Assembly (NCBI GenBank): GCA_029980465.1
Contig: JARYIJ010000001.1
Location: 1-64,000, forward strand
Reading direction: 5' to 3'
DNA from: Pseudolabrys sp.
GTDB lineage: Bacteria; Pseudomonadota; Alphaproteobacteria; Rhizobiales; Xanthobacteraceae
Length of the DNA: 64,000 bases
Of this stretch, positions 52,119 to 60,460 are shown piece by piece. Every line of letters starts with the position of its first letter. The first letter of the stretch is position 1. A program made the translations under genes and the position numbers. Under the pieces are notes generated by a model, which was given only the letters and a program-made list of their open reading frames with translations, had not been told where the DNA came from and did no database searches.

Positions 52119-52134
52119 TCAGGTCACGCTTGCC

Positions 52135-53742
52135 TTACATCCTGAACACGCCGAATTTCGTCTCCGGCACCGGGGCGTTGAGTGCCGCGGAAAATGCGAG
52201 GCCCAGCACGCGGCGCGTCTCCGACGGCGCGATGATGCCGTCGTCCCACAGCCGCGCCGTGGCGAAATACGGATCGGCCTCACGATCGAACTGGTCGCGG
52301 ATCGGCTTCTTGAAGGCCTCTTCCTCGTCGGCGCTCCAGCTCTGGCCGCCGGCCTCGAGGTTGTCGCGGCGCACGGTGGCGAGCACCGAGGCGGCCTGCT
52401 CCGAACCCATCAGCGCCACGCGCGCGTTCGGCCAGGTGAACAGGAAGCGCGGCGAGTAGCCGCGTCCGCACATGCCGTAGTTGCCGGCGCCATAGGAGCC
52501 GCCGACCACCAAAGTCACCTTCGGCACCTGCGCGCACGACACCGCCGTCACCATCTTGGCGCCGTTCTTGGCGATGCCGCCGGCCTCGTAATCGCGACCG
52601 ACCATGAAGCCGACGATGTTCTGCAGGAACAGCAGCGGAATGCGGCGCTGGCAGCACAGCTCGATGAAGTGCGCCCCCTTGAGCGCGCTCTCCGAGAACA
52701 GGATGCCGTTGTTGCCGAGGATGCCGACCGGCATGCCATAGAGCCGCGCAATGCCGGTGACGAGCGTCGAGCCATACGGCGCCTTGAACTCGTCGAACTC
52801 GGAGCCGTCGACAATGCGCGCGATCACCTGGCGGATGTCGTACTGCTTCTTGAGATCGGACGGCACGATGCCGTCGAGCTCGCCGGCGTCGAACACCGGA
52901 TCGCGCGGCGCGTCGAGCGGAATGTCGGGCGATTTTCGCGTGTTGAGATTGGCGACGATGCGGCGCGCAATCGACAGCGCGTGATGATCGTCCTGCGCAT
53001 AATAGTCGGCGACGCCCGACTTGCGCGCATGCACATCGGCGCCGCCGAGATCCTCCGCGCTCACCACCTCGCCGGTCGCAGCCTTCACCAGCGGCGGCCC
53101 GCCGAGGAAAATCGTGCCCTGGTTGCGCACGATGACAGTCTCGTCCGCCATCGCCGGCACGTACGCGCCGCCGGCGGTGCAGGAGCCCATCACCACGGCG
53201 ATCTGCGGAATGCCGGCCGCCGACATCGTGGCCTGGTTGTAGAAGATGCGGCCGAAATGCTCGCGGTCCGGGAACACATCGGGCCATTGCGGCAGGTTGG
53301 CGCCGCCGGAGTCGACCAGATAGATGCACGGCAGGCGGTTCTCGCGCGCCACCTCCTGCGCCCGCAGGTGCTTCTTCACCGTCATCGGGTAGTAGGTGCC
53401 GCCCTTGATCGTCGAGTCGTTGCAGACGACGACGCACTCGCGGCCCTCGACCCGGCCGACGCCGGTGATGACGCCGGCGGCGTGGATGTCGTCGTCGTAC
53501 ATGTTGTTGGCGGCGAGCGGCGACAATTCCAGAAACGGCGAGCCGGGATCGATCAGGTTCATGACGCGGTCGCGCGGCAGCAATTTGCCGCGCGACAAAT
53601 GGCGCTCGCGTGAGCGTGGCGGCCCGCCCTGCGCGGCGGCGTCGCGGCGCGCGCGAAGTTCGTCCACCAGCTTTTGCATCGCCTCCGCGTTGGCGCGAAA
53701 GTCGCTCGCGTTCGTATCGACAGCCGTTCCAATCCGCGCCAC
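52135..53742 (-). CDS. Methylcrotonyl-CoA carboxylase beta subunit (carboxyltransferase)
   Basis: 535 residues. Acyl-CoA carboxyltransferase, MCC-beta type: [99 protein letters not shown] and [32 protein letters not shown]. The C-terminus ends FGVFRM as in MCC. It carboxylates 3-methylcrotonyl-CoA in leucine breakdown with the alpha subunit, encoded 4.7 kb away. Convergent with brnA (16 bp between stops). Confidence 0.93.
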   Translation of the reverse strand: MARIGTAVDTNASDFRANAEAMQKLVDELRARRDAAAQGGPPRSRERHLSRGKLLPRDRVMNLIDPGSPFLELSPLAANNMYDDDIHAAGVITGVGRVEGRECVVVCNDSTIKGGTYYPMTVKKHLRAQEVARENRLPCIYLVDSGGANLPQWPDVFPDREHFGRIFYNQATMSAAGIPQIAVVMGSCTAGGAYVPAMADETVIVRNQGTIFLGGPPLVKAATGEVVSAEDLGGADVHARKSGVADYYAQDDHHALSIARRIVANLNTRKSPDIPLDAPRDPVFDAGELDGIVPSDLKKQYDIRQVIARIVDGSEFDEFKAPYGSTLVTGIARLYGMPVGILGNNGILFSESALKGAHFIELCCQRRIPLLFLQNIVGFMVGRDYEAGGIAKNGAKMVTAVSCAQVPKVTLVVGGSYGAGNYGMCGRGYSPRFLFTWPNARVALMGSEQAASVLATVRRDNLEAGGQSWSADEEEAFKKPIRDQFDREADPYFATARLWDDGIIAPSETRRVLGLAFSAALNAPVPETKFGVFRM

Positions 53743-53909
53743 CTGCGCACTCCCCAGCTTCGTGAGTCAAACCTTGATCGCGACAGAGACTATGCCGCGA
53801 CGCAGCGTCGAATCAAATTTGGTTCCACGCTTGTTGTTTGTTGTTCATGGAACGTCAGGCGAAACCGCGCGTTCTTCGACACAAAGGGGGAGCCCAGAGG
53901 AGACGACGA

Positions 53910-54629
53910 ATGACGAAATTGACCCTGACGACTGCCATCGCGCTGCTGGCCGGTACGGCATTGGCCTCCGCCCAGGGCGGCATGCAGCCCTCCGGCAACG
54001 ACACCCAGCGCGCGGCGCCCGCTCCTGCCACACAACAGCACGCGCCCGCCGAGAAGATGGTGCCGCACGCCCGGACTCCAGGCAACGCGGAGACAACCGG
54101 CCAGGCCGCCGGAAGTGCCGAGATGAAAGGCGGCACGGAACACGGCGGCAAGGCCGACATGAAAGCCAACCAGAATGCCGAAACGAAAGGCGGCATGAAC
54201 AAGGACCACGCCACGTCGGCCGAGAAATCCGGCGGCAAGGCGACGGAAACCAACAAGTCGGCCGCCGACGAGAACAAGGGCGTCACCGAGAGGAATGGCA
54301 AGTCCAGCGTGCAGACCGAAACCAGGACCCAAGGACAGACCACGGGTCAGGGCGCGGCCGGCTCGCGTGGTGCGACAAACCTCTCCACCGAGCAGCGCAC
54401 CAAGATCCGCACCGTATTCAAGGAAAAAGTGCACGTGCAGCCGGTGACCCACGTCAACTTCTCGATCAACGTCGGCGCCCGGGTGCCGCGCACGGTGCAC
54501 TATCATCCGCTGCCGATCGAAGTGGTCGAAGTGTATCCGGCGTGGCGCGGCTACAACTTCATCCTCGTCAACGACGAGATCGTGATTATCGACCCGTCGA
54601 CGTTCGAGATCGTCGCCATCCTGACCTGA
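53910..54629 (+). CDS. DUF1236-type secreted protein with long disordered linker
   Basis: 239 residues from ATG 53910 (GAGGAGACGACGA upstream). Signal peptide MTKLTLTTAIALLAGTALASA. Then a low-complexity region rich in Gly, Lys, Asn, Thr and Gln (about 30-150, with AEMKGGTEHGGKADMKANQNAETKGGMNK). The C-terminal beta domain ends VEVYPAWRGYNFILVNDEIVIIDPSTFEIVAIL, the DUF1236 signature. Periplasmic or surface protein of unknown role. The 24 residues before the ATG in the frame are not conserved. A hairpin follows. Confidence 0.85.
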   Translation: MTKLTLTTAIALLAGTALASAQGGMQPSGNDTQRAAPAPATQQHAPAEKMVPHARTPGNAETTGQAAGSAEMKGGTEHGGKADMKANQNAETKGGMNKDHATSAEKSGGKATETNKSAADENKGVTERNGKSSVQTETRTQGQTTGQGAAGSRGATNLSTEQRTKIRTVFKEKVHVQPVTHVNFSINVGARVPRTVHYHPLPIEVVEVYPAWRGYNFILVNDEIVIIDPSTFEIVAILT

Positions 54630-54656
54630 CCGGCAACCCTGCAAGGCGGACCTGAG

Positions 54657-54690
54657 ACGGCGGATCGCTTCGGCGGTCCGCCGTTGCTTT
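54657..54690 (+). terminator. Terminator-like hairpin after the DUF1236 gene
   Basis: ACGGCGGA-N12-TCCGCCGT followed by TGCTTT. The loop contains an inner stem (CGCTTCGGCG), making the structure compact. Confidence 0.65.
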
Positions 54691-54752
54691 ATGCGACCAG
54701 CCTTGACCCCCGGGCCGGAATGTCCACGCTGGGCGCGTCACTGGAGTTCGCC

Positions 54753-55100
54753 ATGATCCAACGCTTCACTGGCCTCACGCCGACCCGCAGCCGCGCCGTC
54801 GTCCATGACGGTCTCGTCTTCACCGTCGCAGTCTCGCCCGACCCCGCCCCGCCCGGCATCTACGAGCAGACGCAGCGCGCGCTGCGCCGCATCGACGAAA
54901 GCCTCGCCATGTCCGGCACCGACAAGAGCCGCATCCTGCAGGCGATCGTCTATATCGCCGACATCGCCCGCAAGGAGGAGATGAACAAGGCGTGGGACGA
55001 ATGGGTCGACCGCGCCAACGCGCCGATGCGGGCTTGCCTCGGCGTCGACCTCGAGCCGCCGCATCTCGTCGAGATCGTCGTCACCGCGGCGAAGCCGTAA
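54753..55100 (+). CDS. RidA-family protein, second paralogue
   Basis: 115 residues from ATG 54753 (GGAG 7 nt upstream). IQRFTGLTPTRSRAVVHDGLVFTVAVSPDPAPPGIYEQTQRALRRIDESLAMSGTDKSRILQAIVYIADIARKEEMNKAWDEWVDRANAPMRACLGVDLEPPHLVEIVVTAAKP fits a short RidA of the YjgH/YoaB-like type with RACLG..LEPPHLVEI in place of the canonical R...... E. Likely an enamine/imine deaminase-like protein. Unlike the longer paralogue at 27603, it lacks the AVDKRLAELG start. Confidence 0.88.
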   Translation: MIQRFTGLTPTRSRAVVHDGLVFTVAVSPDPAPPGIYEQTQRALRRIDESLAMSGTDKSRILQAIVYIADIARKEEMNKAWDEWVDRANAPMRACLGVDLEPPHLVEIVVTAAKP

Positions 55101-55105
55101 GTTTC

Positions 55106-55155
55106 CAACCTCGTGTCCCGCGTCTGCGCCGCAGCACTGTGTGCTGCAGCGCGCG
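55106..55155. repeat. Fragment of the mosaic repeat (module C)
   Basis: CTCGTGTCCCGCGTCTGCG followed by the stem GCAGCAC-TGT-GTGCTGC, as in module C of the element at 1389, with a different loop. About 50 bp remain. Confidence 0.6.
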
Positions 55156-55217
55156 CAGGGAGCGCATCGAGGGTTCGCTCGAGGTAATCCCACCAAGTTA
55201 ACCGCGTTTCATGAAGA

Positions 55218-55242
55218 AAGGCCCGGCAGACCGCCGGGCCTT
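55218..55242 (-). terminator. Terminator of the ABC/NEW3 operon
   Basis: AAGGCCCGGC-AGACC-GCCGGGCCTT, with an A-rich stretch (GAAGAAA) on the plus strand that gives a T run on the minus strand, where the operon ends. Confidence 0.8.
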
Positions 55243-55263
55243 CAGTTTGTCCGGGCTCCTCCC

Positions 55264-56202
55264 TCAGGCGCGGACCTCCTGCCTCTGGAAGGCAACGTAT
55301 CCGGCGACGAACAGCAGGATCGCCGCAGCAATCATGCCGACGATCTGCGGCCAGGCAAGCAGCAGGCTCTCGCCGAATGGAAGCGGCGCGCCCATCACCG
55401 CGCCCTGGAGCTGGTCGAGATAGACCGGGCCGAGCGAGCGCGTCGCGGGATGCAGGATCGCCAGCACCACTTCGCCGAACAACGTGGACGGCGACAGCCG
55501 CGCCAGCACCTGTCCGCCGATCAGCATCGTCGCCTCGTCGGAATGAGCGAATAACGCCTGCGCGATGCCCTGCGCCAGAGGCGGCCAGATGATGGTGAGG
55601 AACAGCCAGACGCCGAGCGACACGAGTGCCGCGGTCGCCGCGGAGCGGAACACCGTCGAGAACAGCATCGCCAGCGCGAGCCATACCCCGGCATAGACGA
55701 TGGTCACGCCGAGGAAGACGAGACTGCGCAGCATCTCCTCGCCGCCGGGCGGCACGCCGAGCAGGAACAGGCCGAGCCCGATCACGAGCAACCACAGGCA
55801 GATCAGGCTGATGGCGAGAGTCGCGAGCGCCGCGATGAATTTCCCGAACAGCAGCGCGTCGCGGTAGATCGGCTGCGACAGGATGCGCGACAATGTGCGC
55901 CGGCTGTGTTCGCCGTTCACCGCGTCGAAGCCGAGGCCGATCGCCATCAGCGGCACCAGGAAGCTCAGGAAGGCGACGAACGACGGCAACGGCTGGTGCG
56001 CCGTCGTGAACAGGCGCAGGAACAGGAACGGATCCTGCGCGGTGGTGTCGCGCACGCTCTGGATCGCGCCGTAGAGCGCGGCCAGCGCGGTCAGCACCAC
56101 CAGCCATTCCAGCACTCGCATGCGCGCGCTGGTCAGGTGATCCGACAGCTCCTTGAGGATGACGGTGCCGAGGCCGCGCCACGGCGAGCCTTCACGCGGC
56201 AT
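55264..56202 (-). CDS. ABC-2 type transporter permease
   Basis: 312 residues, six or so membrane helices (FLVPLMAIGLGFDAVN, LALAMLFSTVFRSAATAALVSLGVWLFLTIIW, LLAWPQIVGMIAAAILLFVAGYVAF). The sequence MPREGSPWRGLGTVILKELSDHLTSARMRVLEWLVVLTALAALYGA and SRILSQPIYRDALLFGKFIAALATLAISL fits NosY/COG1277-like permeases. It works with the ATPase at 56192 (start overlaps its stop by 11 bp) and the NEW3 protein. Substrate unknown. Confidence 0.9.
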   Translation of the reverse strand: MPREGSPWRGLGTVILKELSDHLTSARMRVLEWLVVLTALAALYGAIQSVRDTTAQDPFLFLRLFTTAHQPLPSFVAFLSFLVPLMAIGLGFDAVNGEHSRRTLSRILSQPIYRDALLFGKFIAALATLAISLICLWLLVIGLGLFLLGVPPGGEEMLRSLVFLGVTIVYAGVWLALAMLFSTVFRSAATAALVSLGVWLFLTIIWPPLAQGIAQALFAHSDEATMLIGGQVLARLSPSTLFGEVVLAILHPATRSLGPVYLDQLQGAVMGAPLPFGESLLLAWPQIVGMIAAAILLFVAGYVAFQRQEVRA

Positions 56203-57151
56203 GGGCCACCTCCCGTTTTGCCTCCCCCGACTGGAAGTAGTGGGTGTAGATCGACTCCAGGCCGGCGCGGTCGAGCTCGAGCCGCGTCAACTGGCCGCCG
56301 GCGGCGACGGCCTCTCTGGCGGCGTCGGGACGGACATCACGCTCGCACAGCAGATGGAAGCGGCCGTTGGCGCCTTCCGTCACCTTGCGCACGCCGGGAA
56401 TCGCCGCAAAGCGGTCGGCGAGCCTGGCGCCGCCCTGACACTCGACGTCGACGGCATAGCCGCCGCCGAGCACCTGGCGGCCGAGCTGGGCGATCGTGCC
56501 CATCAGCGCGATCTTGCCGTTGTTGAACAGCGCGACGCGGTCGCACACGCTCTGCACGCGGTCGAGCAGATGCGACGACAGCAGGACGCTGATGCCCGCC
56601 TGCTTGAACGACTTGATCAACTCGAGCAGCTCGATACTGGCCTGCGGATCGAGGCCGTTGGTCGGCTCGTCGAGAATCGCGATCCTGGCGTCCTTCATCA
56701 CGATCTCGGCGAGACCCAGCCGCTGCCGCATGCCGCGCGAGTACGCGCCGACTTTCTTGCCACCCGCCTCGGACAGGCCGACGCGCGCGAGCGCGTCGGT
56801 GATGCGCTTGCCGCGCTCGGCCGACGGAATGCCGATCAGCCGTGCGGTGTAGGACAGATTGTCGATGCCGGTGAGGTTGTCATAGAAGCCGACCTCGTCC
56901 GGCATGTAGCCGACGTACCGCTTGACCGTCAGCGGCTCGCGCGCCGGATCGTGGCCGAGCACGCGCGCCGTTCCCGACGTGATATCGGACAGGCCGAGCA
57001 GCATCAGGATCGTGGTTGTCTTGCCGGCGCCGTTCGGCCCGAGCAGGCCGAAGATTTCGCCGCGCCCCACGTCGAAGCTGACGTGATCGACGACGGTGAC
57101 GTCGCCGTACCGCTTGGTGAGGCCGTCCGCTGCGAGGATGATGTCGGTCAT
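56192..57151 (-). CDS. ABC transporter ATP-binding protein
   Basis: 319 residues from ATG 57151, overlapping the NEW3 gene stop as ATGA. Walker A GPNGAGKT (residues about 38-45), Q-loop region YMPDEVGFYDNLTG, signature YSRGMRQRLGLAEIVMKDARIAILDEPTNGLDP (Walker B). A C-terminal region with GRQVLGGGYAVDVECQGG is typical of NosF/CcmA-like subunits. The residues upstream in the open frame are a shadow of the NEW3 gene. Exports or extrudes with the permease at 55264. Confidence 0.95.
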   Translation of the reverse strand: MTDIILAADGLTKRYGDVTVVDHVSFDVGRGEIFGLLGPNGAGKTTTILMLLGLSDITSGTARVLGHDPAREPLTVKRYVGYMPDEVGFYDNLTGIDNLSYTARLIGIPSAERGKRITDALARVGLSEAGGKKVGAYSRGMRQRLGLAEIVMKDARIAILDEPTNGLDPQASIELLELIKSFKQAGISVLLSSHLLDRVQSVCDRVALFNNGKIALMGTIAQLGRQVLGGGYAVDVECQGGARLADRFAAIPGVRKVTEGANGRFHLLCERDVRPDAAREAVAAGGQLTRLELDRAGLESIYTHYFQSGEAKREVAHAA

Positions 57152-58320
57152 CGGCGGCCGAACCTCGCGACGGCGCCCACCATGATGAGCAGCGCGGCGC
57201 CGATGATGCCGGCGCCGACGATGCCCCACATGGTCGACGTCGTAACCGTGACGCGGAAGTTGGCGGTGCCGGTGTTGCCGTGGGCGGCGGCGTCGAGCGT
57301 GGTGACGTAGTCGCCGGCGATCGCCTTGGCCGGCGGCGTTAACAGGGCCTGGACCTGCTGGTGCTGGTTCGGAGCGATGCGCGCGATGGTGTCGGGCTGA
57401 AACTTGACCTTCCATCCGCTCGGCGCGTTGCCGCTGAGCTTGACGTTCTCAGCCGGCGCCGTGCCGTTATTGGTGACGATGACCGGCACCGAGGCCTCCT
57501 GCCCCGCCGTGGCGCGGGCGCTGAGCAGGCCTTCGCGGCCGCTGAGCGACAGCTTGGGCTCGCCGGTGACATCCAGCTTGACGGCGGTCGTGGCCGACGC
57601 GCCGCCGCCCGCGACCTTCGCGGTCACGGTGTAATTGCCGGCGTCGACGCCGTCCGGCGGCGTGACCTTGAGCTTGACGTCCTTCGACTTGCCGGCGTCG
57701 ACCGGGATCGCGTTGATCTCCTGCGTGCCGTAGGCCTCGGTGAACGATGTATCGAAATTCGCCGGCGCCTGCGCCGCGAGGCTGACCAGCAGCTTCTTGC
57801 CGCTGTCGTTCTTCACCGTCATCGTGTACTCGAAGCTCGAATGCGACGAGCCGCGCAGCTCCGGCAGTTGCGGCTGCAACGACAGCTTGGCCGGCAGGTC
57901 CTTGGCGAGCGTCACGGTCAGCGGCAGCGCCACGCTGGTATCGCCGCTCTGCGCCTTGACCGTCAGCGTCTTCGCGCCGATCTGCGCGGTCTTCGGAATG
58001 TCGAGGCGCAGGTCGATCGACACCGACCCATCGGTCGACGGCATCGCCGCCTCGACCGGCTGGCCGCCACCCAGCAGCGTTGCCGTCCAACCTTGCGGCA
58101 CGCCGTCAACCGACAGCGTCATGCGCTCCGGCGCGTGCGCGTAATTCTTGAGTTGAAGGCTGATCGTCGAGGTCGTGCCCGGCTGAACGGTGACCGCCGG
58201 GAAATCGGTCAGCAGGTAAATCCCTTTGACGTCCTTGCTGGCGGTGTCGTCAGCGAAGGCCGGCGCCGTCAGCAAGGCAACGGCAATAAAGGACGCAAAA
58301 AGTCGAGAAGTTGGCGACAT
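57148..58320 (-). CDS. NEW3-domain membrane-anchored protein
   Basis: 390 residues. Signal peptide (MSPTSRLFASFIAVALLTAPAFA). Three or more Ig-like NEW3 (COG1470) units follow: VQPGTTSTISLQLKNYAHAPERMTLSVDGVPQGW, AKLSLQPQLPELRGSSHSSFEYTMTVKNDSGKK, and EASVPVIVTNNGTAPAENVKLSGNAPSGWKVKFQP. One C-terminal membrane helix (WGIVGAGIIGAALLIMVGAVARFGRR) with a cytosolic RRR end. It is first in an operon with an ABC ATPase and permease, so it is probably a periplasmic accessory of an ABC-2 system. Confidence 0.9.
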   Translation of the reverse strand: MSPTSRLFASFIAVALLTAPAFADDTASKDVKGIYLLTDFPAVTVQPGTTSTISLQLKNYAHAPERMTLSVDGVPQGWTATLLGGGQPVEAAMPSTDGSVSIDLRLDIPKTAQIGAKTLTVKAQSGDTSVALPLTVTLAKDLPAKLSLQPQLPELRGSSHSSFEYTMTVKNDSGKKLLVSLAAQAPANFDTSFTEAYGTQEINAIPVDAGKSKDVKLKVTPPDGVDAGNYTVTAKVAGGGASATTAVKLDVTGEPKLSLSGREGLLSARATAGQEASVPVIVTNNGTAPAENVKLSGNAPSGWKVKFQPDTIARIAPNQHQQVQALLTPPAKAIAGDYVTTLDAAAHGNTGTANFRVTVTTSTMWGIVGAGIIGAALLIMVGAVARFGRR

Positions 58321-58486
58321 GGCGAGTTGCTCCATGCGGACCAGAGATTCCGCAGAGACGTCGCCCCCATGTGAGATCGCAACCCGGACGGGCCGCGGAG
58401 AATGCAGCCAGTTCTATCGCCAATCGTGACGAAAATCTGGAACTTGGCGGCGCGTAAATGTTAAATTTATGTCAGGTTGCGGTGCG

Positions 58487-59161
58487 TCAAACGCGTTCGA
58501 CAACAGGCCAGTCGACCTCGTTGTGCTGCATGACCCACGGCTCCTTCATCGACGCCTCTTTCCACTCGATCCATGCCGGCGAGGCGCGCACCGCATCCAT
58601 ATAAGCGCGGGTGTCGTCACTGACAGGGATTCCATAATTGTGGAAGCGGCCGACCACCGGCGCGTACATCGCGTCGGCGGCGCCGAACGCGCCGAACAGG
58701 AACGGACCGCCTTTGCCGAACTGCGCACGGGCTTCGCGCCAGATTGTCTCGATCCGGGACACGTCGACCATCACCTCGGGCGGCTGCGGCCGCGGCTTCG
58801 GCGGCAGCCACAGATTCATCGTGCAATGCTGGCGCAACGCCGCGAAACCGGAATGCATCTCCGCGGAGATTGAGCGCGCACGCGCGCGGGCGCGCGAGTC
58901 GCGCGGCCACAGACCCTTATCCGGGAATTTCTCGGCGAGATACTCCAAGATCGCCAGCGAGTCCCAGACGTGAAGGTCGCCGTCGATCAGCACCGGCACC
59001 TTGCCAGTTGGCGAATAGGCGAGGATCTTCTCGCGGCTCTCCGGCAGATAAAGCGGGATCACCTCCTCGTCGAACGGAATGCCCGCGGCCCTCATCGCGA
59101 TCCACGGCCGCAGCGACCACGACGAATAGTTCTTGTTGCCGATGATCAGCTTGAGCGCCAC
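58487..59161 (-). CDS. Glutathione S-transferase family protein
   Basis: 224 residues. Thioredoxin-fold LKLIIGNKNYSSWSLRPWIAMRAAGIPFDEEVIPLYLPESREKILAYSPTGKVPVLIDGDLHVWDSLAILEYLAEKFPDKGLWP has the catalytic Ser (NYSSWSLRPW), cis-Pro KVPVL and glutathione-binding WDSLAI. The C-terminal helical domain ends EVDWPVVERV. Zeta/theta-like cytosolic GST; substrate unknown. A different GST type lies at 2501. Confidence 0.92.
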   Translation of the reverse strand: MALKLIIGNKNYSSWSLRPWIAMRAAGIPFDEEVIPLYLPESREKILAYSPTGKVPVLIDGDLHVWDSLAILEYLAEKFPDKGLWPRDSRARARARSISAEMHSGFAALRQHCTMNLWLPPKPRPQPPEVMVDVSRIETIWREARAQFGKGGPFLFGAFGAADAMYAPVVGRFHNYGIPVSDDTRAYMDAVRASPAWIEWKEASMKEPWVMQHNEVDWPVVERV

Positions 59162-59255
59162 GGTCGATCTCCCTTTGGGCCGGCAGCATCGCGGTCCGCG
59201 TGGCGGCGCGCAAACGAATTTTCCTGATCGCTCCGATCAGTTCCGGCGATGCGAT

Positions 59256-59663
59256 CTAGTCTTTTTTGGCTGGAGCCTCGACCGGGCCGCCCGCCTTCTT
59301 CCAGGCGCCGAAGCCACCTTGAATGTGGGCGACCGGCTTGAGCCCCATGCGCTGCGCGGTCTGCGCGGCAAGCGCCGAGCGCAGGCCGCCCGCGCAGAAG
59401 AACACATACTTCTTGTCCTGATTGAAGACCGGCTTGTGGTACGGACTGGCCGGGTCCAGCCAGAACTCCAGCATGCCCCGCGGGCAATGGAAGGCACCGG
59501 GGACGCGGCCTTCGCGTTCCAGCTCGCGAACGTCGCGGATGTCGACCAGCACCGTGTCCGGCCGCCCGGCGAGCGCGATGGCCTGGTCGATCGGCAGGGT
59601 TTCGACCTCCCGCTCCGCGGCCTCGATCATGGCTTTGTATCCGAGACTGATATCTTGCGGCAT
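59256..59663 (-). CDS. Rhodanese-like domain protein
   Basis: 135 residues, one rhodanese domain. VLVDIRDVRELEREGRVPGAFHCPRGMLEFW and the active-site loop Cys90-AGGLRS in KYVFFCAGGLRSALAAQTAQRMGLKPVAHIQGGFGAWKKAGG. Sulfurtransferase fold; the loop of six residues fits the thiosulfate/persulfide-transfer type. No signal peptide, so cytosolic. Divergent from the DUF599 gene by about 90 bp. Confidence 0.92.
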   Translation of the reverse strand: MPQDISLGYKAMIEAAEREVETLPIDQAIALAGRPDTVLVDIRDVRELEREGRVPGAFHCPRGMLEFWLDPASPYHKPVFNQDKKYVFFCAGGLRSALAAQTAQRMGLKPVAHIQGGFGAWKKAGGPVEAPAKKD

Positions 59664-59752
59664 GGAATGACCTCCGGTGGACGATGGTGGCAGAGCCGCC
59701 CGGTCCGCTCAAGCCGTTGCTCCCGGCGTGCCGTCACGGCAGCATGGTGGCC

Positions 59753-60439
59753 ATGAGTCCGGTCAACGCCGATATCCTCGCGCTCGTCTATTTCATCGCC
59801 GCGTGGCTGGCCTATTCATTTCTCGTCGAGCGCACGGCGCACGGCAGCCACAGCCTCAACGCCCTGATGAACGGCTACCGCGACCGCTGGATGGACGAGT
59901 TGCTCGGGCGCGAGACTCGCATCGTCGACTCGCAGGTGACGGCGGCGCTGCAGAACGGCACGGCGTTCTTCGCCTCGACCAGCCTGATCGCGATCGGCGG
60001 CGCGCTGGCGATGCTGCGCTCGAGCGAACAGGTGCTGTCCGTCGTCGCCTACCTGCCGTTCACGTCGCCGCCGACGCAAAACCAGTGGGAGTTCAAGCTG
60101 CTCGGCCTGACCGTGATCTTCGTCTACGCGTTCTTCAAATTCGCCTGGTCGTATCGTCTCTATAACTATGTCGCCATCATGATCGGCGCCGCGCCGCCCC
60201 GGGAGGAGAAGGATACGCGGCACGCCAAGATGTTCGCGCATCGCACCGCGCAGATTTGCGCCGATGCCGGACGCCATTTCAATCGTGGGCAGCGCGCTTT
60301 TTTCTTCGCGCTCGGCTATCTCGGCTGGTTTCTCGGCCCGCTGCCGCTCGTGGTTGCAACGACCGGCGTCGTCATTGTCATGTGGCGACGCCAATTCCGC
60401 TCGGCCTCCCGCCTCGCATTCGAGCATCAGCCGGAATAG
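59753..60439 (+). CDS. DUF599 membrane protein
   Basis: 228 residues from ATG 59753 (MSPVNADILALVYFIAAWLAYSFLVE); ATGs at 59744 and 59684 are upstream but less likely. Four helices in the arrangement of the DUF599 family: start, FFASTSLIAIGGALAMLRSSE, TVIFVYAFFKFAWSYRLYNYVAIMIGAAP, and a C-terminal AFFFALGYLGWFLGPLPLVVATTGVVIVMWRR. Conserved RMWMDELLGRE-like loop (observed DRWMDELLGRETRIVDSQ). Function unknown. The next gene starts 21 bp later. Confidence 0.9.
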   Translation: MSPVNADILALVYFIAAWLAYSFLVERTAHGSHSLNALMNGYRDRWMDELLGRETRIVDSQVTAALQNGTAFFASTSLIAIGGALAMLRSSEQVLSVVAYLPFTSPPTQNQWEFKLLGLTVIFVYAFFKFAWSYRLYNYVAIMIGAAPPREEKDTRHAKMFAHRTAQICADAGRHFNRGQRAFFFALGYLGWFLGPLPLVVATTGVVIVMWRRQFRSASRLAFEHQPE

Positions 60440-60460
60440 AACTATTGTCCGGAGTACCCG

